In this document: piece after piece, positions 58,663 to 64,000 of the stretch
How positions within the stretch are numbered: position 1 is the stretch's first letter
Layout of the letters: each line of letters starts with the position of its first letter
Source: Candidatus Fermentimicrarchaeum limneticum
GTDB taxonomy: Archaea; Micrarchaeota; Micrarchaeia; Burarchaeales; Fermentimicrarchaeaceae
Length of the DNA: 64,000 nucleotides
NCBI GenBank assembly: GCA_013426015.1
Contig: CP058998.1
Coordinates: 1,114,758 to 1,178,757, forward strand
Direction: 5' to 3'
Program-made: the position numbers and the translations under genes
The notes under the pieces: model-generated
Databases searched by the model: none
Seen by the model: the letters and a program-made list of their open reading frames with translations, nothing else
Told to the model about the DNA's origin: nothing

Positions 58663-59937
58663 ATGACGCAGATTAAGGAGGAATTGATAGATTCCAACCC
58701 ATGGTGGAAGGGAGAATTCAGGCTGGATTACAAGGAGAGGGAGGCTTACAAACAAATTTCAAAGTTCATCCACCTGCCCCAGATGATAGCATTTACTGGG
58801 CTGAGAAGAGTCGGGAAAACAACCCTCATGCTGAAGATTGCGGAGGACTTCATAAAAAAAGGATTCGAGCCAAGGAATATAATCTACTTTTCATTCGATG
58901 AGTTCAGGGAGGTGGAGATAAGGGAGTTGATGAAGGCATACGAAGAGCTGATGGAAAGGAACCTTAGGGAAGGCAGATTTCTGCTCCTCCTTGATGAGAT
59001 ACAGAAACTTAAGAATTGGGAAGACCAGCTCAAGAGGTTTTACGATATCTTCGGCAGGAATACCAAGGTTGTCATCTCTGGTTCGGAGTCGCTTTTCATA
59101 AAGAAGAAGTCAAAGGAGACCCTTGCTGGGAGATTATTCGAATTCAAGATAGATTTACTTTCGTTTGGTGAATTCCTGCAATTCAAGGGAATTGACCTCA
59201 GGCCTTCTGGCCTTTATGAGGGCGAGATGAGGAGGCTTTTCAATGAATTCATTCTTACTCTAGGATTTCCAGAATTAATAGGAGTTAAGGAAAAGGAAGT
59301 AATCAGAAAATACGTGAGGGAAAGCATTGTGGAGAAGATTGTTTACAGGGACATACCAGGTTTGTTCAAGGTGAAGGATCCAGCAGTTCTGGAGTCCATG
59401 CTGAATGTGATAAGCGAGGAACCGGGGCAGCTCATCGAGGTTGCGGAGCTTGGGAAGGAGCTGGGAGTAACACGGCAGACTGTTTCTAGTTACCTGCGCT
59501 ATCTGGAGGAGTCCTTCCTTGTCAGGAAGCTGTACAACTTCTCAAGAAATAGGAGAAAGGTTGAGAGAAAACTTAAAAAATACTACCCGACAATAATTTC
59601 CCCGGATTTCCTGTTCAAGGAGGATAACCACTCCAAGTCAAGGTTGTTGGAATGGCTTGTTGTAAACCAGCTAAAGGCAGATTTCTTCTGGAGGGACCAG
59701 TACAAGAATGAGGTTGATATTATACTCGCCGGCAAGGAGATCATCCCGGTGGAAGTGAAGTACGGAAAGGTGGACACGCAAGGGATTTCTGCATTTATGA
59801 GGGCTTTCAAAGTCCCGATGGGGTACGTAGTCTCGCTGGAAAAGGAGGGGGAATTCAGAAGAGATGCAAAGAGAATTAAGGTGATTCCTGCATACAAGTT
59901 TCTTCTGGCAAATGCGAGTGGGAAACTCCGCACTTAG
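58663..59937 (+). CDS. AAA ATPase with DUF4143 C-terminal domain
   Basis: 424 residues from ATG 58663. Walker A is FTGLRRVGKTTLML, Walker B FLLLLDEIQKLKNW, and sensor VVISGSESL. The middle holds a winged-helix (LGVTRQTVSSYLRYLEESFL) and the C-terminus a PD-(D/E)xK-like DUF4143 fold (EVDIILAGKEIIPVEVKYG). These ATPases are common in archaea, often in several copies and linked to mobile DNA; function is unclear. TTTTTAAATC about 50 bases upstream resembles a TATA box. Confidence 0.88.
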   Translation: MTQIKEELIDSNPWWKGEFRLDYKEREAYKQISKFIHLPQMIAFTGLRRVGKTTLMLKIAEDFIKKGFEPRNIIYFSFDEFREVEIRELMKAYEELMERNLREGRFLLLLDEIQKLKNWEDQLKRFYDIFGRNTKVVISGSESLFIKKKSKETLAGRLFEFKIDLLSFGEFLQFKGIDLRPSGLYEGEMRRLFNEFILTLGFPELIGVKEKEVIRKYVRESIVEKIVYRDIPGLFKVKDPAVLESMLNVISEEPGQLIEVAELGKELGVTRQTVSSYLRYLEESFLVRKLYNFSRNRRKVERKLKKYYPTIISPDFLFKEDNHSKSRLLEWLVVNQLKADFFWRDQYKNEVDIILAGKEIIPVEVKYGKVDTQGISAFMRAFKVPMGYVVSLEKEGEFRRDAKRIKVIPAYKFLLANASGKLRT

Positions 59938-59972
59938 CGGAGGAGCAGCTTGCAAAGTCGCGAGGTTGTGTC

Positions 59973-61283
59973 ATGAAAATCGGCATTCTCGGTGGCGGTT
60001 TGAGCGGTCTGACTCTGGGTTATCATCTCAGAAAGGACTTTGAGATTCTGGAGAAAAACTCAGAGTGCGGTGGGTTGTGCAGAAGCCTGCAGGAAAAAGG
60101 CTTCACTTTCGACTATGGCGGCTCCCACGTGATATTCACGAAGGACGAGGAAGTATTTGATTTATACAAGAAACTCCTCCGCGGAAACTGGGTTGAAAGG
60201 AAGAGGAATTCAAAAATCCTTTTCAAGGGCAGATACATCAAATACCCTTTTGAGAACGGCCTATATCAGCTGCCTATGCGGGATAATTACGAATGCCTCC
60301 TCACTTTCATGCAGAACCTTATTAAAAAGAGCATAGGAAAGGTGAGCAAGCCTACAAATTTCCAGGAATGGATGTACTACACTTTCGGGAAGGGAATAAC
60401 CGAAAAATACCTCATTCCTTACAACAGGAAGCTATGGAATTACCCCCCTGACAAGATTTCGCTGGGCTGGCTGGAGAACAGCATTCCCATGCCTCCTGCT
60501 GAAGACATCATAAAGTCTTCACTTGGAATAAAGACAGAGGGTTATTCCCAGAACCTCATGTTCTACTACCCGATACACGGGGGGATAAATGCGCTTGTAA
60601 AGCCCATGGAGGAGAAGCTCCAGAGCAAAATCACCTACAATTTTGAGGTGAAATCCATCAAAAAAGAGGGTAGTAAGTTTATAGTCTCAAATGGAAAGGA
60701 AGAGAAAGAATACGACAGGCTTATTTCAACAATGCCTCTGCCTGAACTGATAGATTCAATGCATGGTGTGCCCAAGGAGGTGCGGGAAGCCAAAAAGAAG
60801 CTCAAGTATAACTCCTTAGTCAGCGTGATGCTTGGGGTTGATGAACCCAGAATAAACGACATCTCCTGGATGTACGTGCCTGATGATGCTGACGGGGATT
60901 TCAACAGGCTGAGCTTCCCGTTCAACTTTTCTGAAAATGTTGTGCCGGCTGATGCGTCCTCAATCCTGGCTGAGATAACATGCACCTATAATGATGCAAT
61001 CTGGAAGCAGGATGATGAAAGAGCTATTGATGCTGTAGTGAGTGATTTGGAGAGAATTGGGATTACCAAATATTCGAAGATATTCTACGCCAAGGTCAAG
61101 CGGTCCAAGTATGCGTATATAATATACGATTTGGATTATGGTAAAAATACATCAACTATATTCAAATTCCTTAAGGAGACTGGAATTGACTCCTGCGGAA
61201 GGTTTGCGGAGTTCAAGTACATGAATATGGCTGCATGCATAAGGAGCGCGTTGAACAAAGCAACAAATATAAGTATACCATAA
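59973..61283 (+). CDS. UDP-galactopyranose mutase / protoporphyrinogen-oxidase-like flavoprotein
   Basis: 436 residues. The FAD motif IGILGGGLSGLTLGYHLRKDFEILEKNSECGGLCRS is followed by FDYGGSHVIF, FKGRYIKYPFENGLYQL and FYYPIHGGINALVKPM. The first half resembles UDP-galactopyranose mutase, but the later half (SVMLGVDEPRINDISWMYVPDDADGDFNRLSFPFNFS) is closer to amine-oxidase-type sugar flavoproteins found in glycan loci. Conversion of a nucleotide sugar is likely given the two AglBs, but not proven. Confidence 0.75.
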   Translation: MKIGILGGGLSGLTLGYHLRKDFEILEKNSECGGLCRSLQEKGFTFDYGGSHVIFTKDEEVFDLYKKLLRGNWVERKRNSKILFKGRYIKYPFENGLYQLPMRDNYECLLTFMQNLIKKSIGKVSKPTNFQEWMYYTFGKGITEKYLIPYNRKLWNYPPDKISLGWLENSIPMPPAEDIIKSSLGIKTEGYSQNLMFYYPIHGGINALVKPMEEKLQSKITYNFEVKSIKKEGSKFIVSNGKEEKEYDRLISTMPLPELIDSMHGVPKEVREAKKKLKYNSLVSVMLGVDEPRINDISWMYVPDDADGDFNRLSFPFNFSENVVPADASSILAEITCTYNDAIWKQDDERAIDAVVSDLERIGITKYSKIFYAKVKRSKYAYIIYDLDYGKNTSTIFKFLKETGIDSCGRFAEFKYMNMAACIRSALNKATNISIP

Positions 61284-61322
61284 TCAAATACTCACCAGAT
61301 AACTCAAAAGGGCGGTGTATAA

Positions 61323-64000
61323 ATGAAAAAATTAATTTTACTTATAACTCTCTTCTTTGTGTTTTCTTTGGCTGCATCCCTAGTCGGAGCGTCTGATAAA
61401 CTTGCACCGCGTTTTAATGAAAGTACCAGTAAACTAATCCATAAAATTCCTGGAATCAATGCGACCCCAAGCTATGCCTCGGATAGAATCATTGTAAAAT
61501 TCAGGGAAGGTAAAGTAGAGATGGGCGCTCTGAAGGGGAGGAGCTCCATAAACATTTTGAACTCAAAATATGGCGCGTCTGTCGAAAAACTCCTTAAAAA
61601 AACATCCATCAAAGATTTGGACAGGTTATACATTTTGAAACTTCCCAAAAATGCAGATATCAAAAAAATTGTCGAGGAATACAACAATGACCCAAATGTG
61701 GAGTATGCAGAGCCGGACTATATAGTGCACGCAATAGACACTTACCCAAATGACCCTGATTTTTCTCTGCAATGGGCACTGAACAACAGCGGGCAGCTTG
61801 GTGGCACTCCTAGCGCGGACATAGATGCCCCAAGTGCATGGGACATCACCAACGGTTCTGAAGATGTTGTGGTGGCAATAATAGACACTGGTGTGGACTA
61901 CACCCACCCAGACCTAGAAGCAAACATCTGGACAAACCCACTAGATGGTTCGCACGGTTGGGATTTTGTCAACGGTGATAACGACCCAATGGACGACAAT
62001 GGCCATGGAACTCACTGCGCCGGCATCATAGGTGCGGTTGGCAATAATAGTTTGGGAGTTGCTGGCGTAAACTGGAATGTGACAATCGCAGCATTGAAAT
62101 TCCTAGATGCCAGTGGTTCTGGTTCGACATCTGATGCAATTAACGCAATCAACTACGCCAACTTGATGGGATTCAAGATACTCAGCAACAGCTGGGGAGG
62201 CGGAGGTTATTCCAAAGCTCTTATGGATGCAATTCAAGGCTATAACGCACCCGGAGCAGGTACCACCCTCTTCATTGCAGCTGCTGGAAATGACTACTGG
62301 AACGATAATGATGTCAACCCAACCTACCCGTGCAGTTACAACCTAAACAACATAATCTGCGTTGCAGCCACAGACAATAATGACTCATTGGCTTATTTCT
62401 CAAACTATGGTCCTACAACAGTTGACATCGGTGCCCCCGGACGTTATATCTACTCAACTGTGCCCACCGGAACCTGCGAGCTTTGCAACTCCACTGGCTA
62501 TGCCTACCTCTCAGGCACAAGCATGGCAACCCCCTTCGTCAGCGGAGCAGCAGCGTTGATAAAATCAAAATTCCCAGATTCTAATGCAACTCAAATCAAA
62601 GCCAGAATCCTATATTCCGCAGACCAAATTGATTCTCTGGAGGGAAAAGTTGTGAGCAATGGAAGGCTCAACGTCTACAATGCATTGCATGATGATGATA
62701 CCTCGCCTGCAGATGTGACTGACTTGAATGTTGTCAGCACTGACATAACCAACGTGACGCTCAACTGGACGGCCGTTGGGGATGATGGCAATGAGGGGAA
62801 TGCGACATTTTACGACATACGCTACTCCACTTCCGAAATAAACGAGTCCAATTTTGATTATGCGCAGCAAGTTTCTGGAACTCCCACTCCTGGAAGCAAT
62901 GGCTCTGTGGAAACTTTTGTAGTTGGCGGAGTGGCTATTGGAACAGGAATAGCACCTGGAACGACTTACTATTTTGCAATGAAAGTTTATGATGAGGTCG
63001 GCAATCCATCTAACCTATCAAATGTAGTTTCAGGCACAACTGGAGAAGAACCTACTATAGCGGGCTGTGATTTTCTAGTGAATTCATCAGCCTTTCTGAT
63101 AAATAGAAATAACACCAAATACTGTCTCTTCGCTGATGTGTCTTCGAATCTGGATGGTGTGATTTTCGCGAATTATACACAAAACACAACATTGGACTGC
63201 AGAAACTTCACCATTTACGGTACTTCGCTGTATTCTTATTTTGGGATTTACATAAGCTACTATTCAAGAAACAACATAGTCCAAAACTGCAAAGTTGAAG
63301 ATTTCTACTACGGAATAGCGCTTGACGGCCTATCCGGTAGAAACAACCTAAGTAACTTAACAGTAGATTCAAACACCTATGGCATAATACAATATTACTC
63401 ATCTAACAACACACTAACCAACATCACGGCAAATTCAAACATCCGTGGGGCCCAAATAGAGCTATCATCAAATGACACAATAAGCGACATCACAGCAGTA
63501 AACAACAGTGATGATGGAATTACGTTAATTGCTGCGGATTATAACAAGTTTGAGAATGTTTACCTCTCTGGTTCTGAAGATGCAGCCGGTGATGGAATCG
63601 TTTATATCAGCAGCTCATACCATAACGAGATAATAAATGCTACAATAGCGAATGCTTATGCAAGCGGATTTTATATCTCTTATTCGATAAACAACACTAT
63701 AAAAAATTCAAAAATAATGAATTGCGGTGCTTATGGGATACGCTTATATTCTTCAGGCTCACCTCCAAACAAAATTTACAATAACTTATTTAACAACACC
63801 AACAACATTTACTTTGCTGGGACTGTCTACGCCAACTATTGGAATACAACTCGGCTCGGAAGCAGTAGGGTTTATTCGTATGGTGCACTGGGAGGAAACT
63901 ACTGGACAAACCCATCCTGGAATGGATACTCGGATAGCTGTTTGGATGTGAATACTGATGGATTCTGCGACATCCCATATGATGTGCTGAACAACAGAGC
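61323..64000 (+). CDS. Secreted subtilisin-like protease with Fn3 and beta-helix region (cut by window end)
   Basis: At least 892 residues; the frame is open at base 64000. Signal peptide at 1-21, then an inhibitor-I9-like propeptide (RIIVKFREGKVEM...VEYAEPDYIV). The S8 catalytic domain is intact: D188 (IIDTGVD), H228 (NGHGTHCAGI), N323 (AAAGND) and S400 (SGTSMATP). About residues 460-575 form a fibronectin type III domain, followed by repeats typical of a right-handed parallel beta helix (NNTLTNITANSN, NEIINATIANAYASG) and many N-x-S/T sequons. It is probably an exported or surface protease and a good AglB substrate. GGGCGGTG precedes the ATG. Confidence 0.88.
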   Translation, partial: MKKLILLITLFFVFSLAASLVGASDKLAPRFNESTSKLIHKIPGINATPSYASDRIIVKFREGKVEMGALKGRSSINILNSKYGASVEKLLKKTSIKDLDRLYILKLPKNADIKKIVEEYNNDPNVEYAEPDYIVHAIDTYPNDPDFSLQWALNNSGQLGGTPSADIDAPSAWDITNGSEDVVVAIIDTGVDYTHPDLEANIWTNPLDGSHGWDFVNGDNDPMDDNGHGTHCAGIIGAVGNNSLGVAGVNWNVTIAALKFLDASGSGSTSDAINAINYANLMGFKILSNSWGGGGYSKALMDAIQGYNAPGAGTTLFIAAAGNDYWNDNDVNPTYPCSYNLNNIICVAATDNNDSLAYFSNYGPTTVDIGAPGRYIYSTVPTGTCELCNSTGYAYLSGTSMATPFVSGAAALIKSKFPDSNATQIKARILYSADQIDSLEGKVVSNGRLNVYNALHDDDTSPADVTDLNVVSTDITNVTLNWTAVGDDGNEGNATFYDIRYSTSEINESNFDYAQQVSGTPTPGSNGSVETFVVGGVAIGTGIAPGTTYYFAMKVYDEVGNPSNLSNVVSGTTGEEPTIAGCDFLVNSSAFLINRNNTKYCLFADVSSNLDGVIFANYTQNTTLDCRNFTIYGTSLYSYFGIYISYYSRNNIVQNCKVEDFYYGIALDGLSGRNNLSNLTVDSNTYGIIQYYSSNNTLTNITANSNIRGAQIELSSNDTISDITAVNNSDDGITLIAADYNKFENVYLSGSEDAAGDGIVYISSSYHNEIINATIANAYASGFYISYSINNTIKNSKIMNCGAYGIRLYSSGSPPNKIYNNLFNNTNNIYFAGTVYANYWNTTRLGSSRVYSYGALGGNYWTNPSWNGYSDSCLDVNTDGFCDIPYDVLNNR

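Overview
The window is archaeal chromosomal DNA. The evidence is: ABCE1/Rli1, Pelota, an archaeal class I CCA-adding enzyme, archaeal AsnRS, an RibL-type FAD synthetase, a diphthamide synthetase, a geranylgeranyl reductase for ether lipids, two AglB/STT3 oligosaccharyltransferases, a PAC2 protein, TATA boxes with short or no leaders, GGTGAT-type Shine-Dalgarno sites, and a tRNA with a bulge-helix-bulge intron. Lineage cannot be fixed from the sequence. A PrgI-VirB4 fusion, a tRNA intron away from position 37/38 and a compact layout would suit a DPANN-type or other uncultivated archaeon, but that is inference.

Layout. 1-3.4 kb: a minus-strand accessory strip with a PrgI-VirB4-like ATPase cut by the window edge, a membrane protein, a RelE-type toxin-antitoxin pair and a nucleotidyltransferase. 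3.5-4.2 kb: a lipoprotein with NQT/proline repeats. 4.2-30.5 kb: a large surface-glycan/N-glycan locus. It holds a Wzx flippase, at least four GT4 and three intact GT2 glycosyltransferases, and nucleotide-sugar enzymes: GDP-mannose dehydratase-like, RmlA, RmlB, RmlD, an RfbH-type Fe-S/PLP dehydrase, UDP-glucose dehydrogenase, several SDR epimerases and a second sugar-nucleotidyltransferase. It also has methyltransferases and ends in AglB-1. Two NUMOD3-Vsr homing-endonuclease-like insertions sit inside it, each at the 5' part of a glycosyltransferase gene. The downstream GT4 has lost its normal start; the GT2 is truncated. 30.5-36.3 kb: lipid and carrier functions (geranylgeranyl reductase, dolichyl-phosphate-sugar synthase, a GT-C membrane transferase, cis-prenyltransferase) that feed the same pathway, then DUF192 and PAC2 proteins.

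36.4-45.5 kb: tRNA-Leu(UAA) with a 17-nt intron in the anticodon stem, a PhoU-like protein with an ABC importer, and a translation operon (cca, AlaX, a membrane protein, asnS, ribL, dph6). 45.5-61.3 kb: a TnpB element inserted at the 3' end of dph6, mtaD, a JAMM protein, a PfkB kinase, a second lipoprotein, a methyltransferase, uppP and rli1. Then comes a RelE-type toxin-antitoxin cassette lying between inverted IS605/TnpB-type ends, a second TnpB element, pelA, a second compact aglB, a DUF4143 ATPase and a UDP-galactopyranose-mutase-like flavoprotein. 61.3-64 kb: a secreted subtilisin with Fn3 and beta-helix regions, cut by the window end.

How it works together: sugars are activated by nucleotidyltransferases, modified by the SDR, PLP and Ugd enzymes, and assembled by glycosyltransferases on a polyprenyl carrier made by UppS, reduced possibly by the geranylgeranyl reductase and possibly recycled by UppP. 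Glycans are flipped by Wzx and/or transferred to secreted proteins by the two AglBs. Likely acceptors (lipoproteins, subtilisin) are encoded nearby. The most unusual features are the noncanonical tRNA intron, the paired NUMOD3-Vsr insertions in glycosyltransferase genes, and the toxin-antitoxin cassette bracketed by TnpB-type ends between the two ribosome-rescue genes rli1 and pelA. There is no gene-free stretch above 300 bases; the longest (54.01-54.28 kb) holds operator-like repeats and a TnpB left end.
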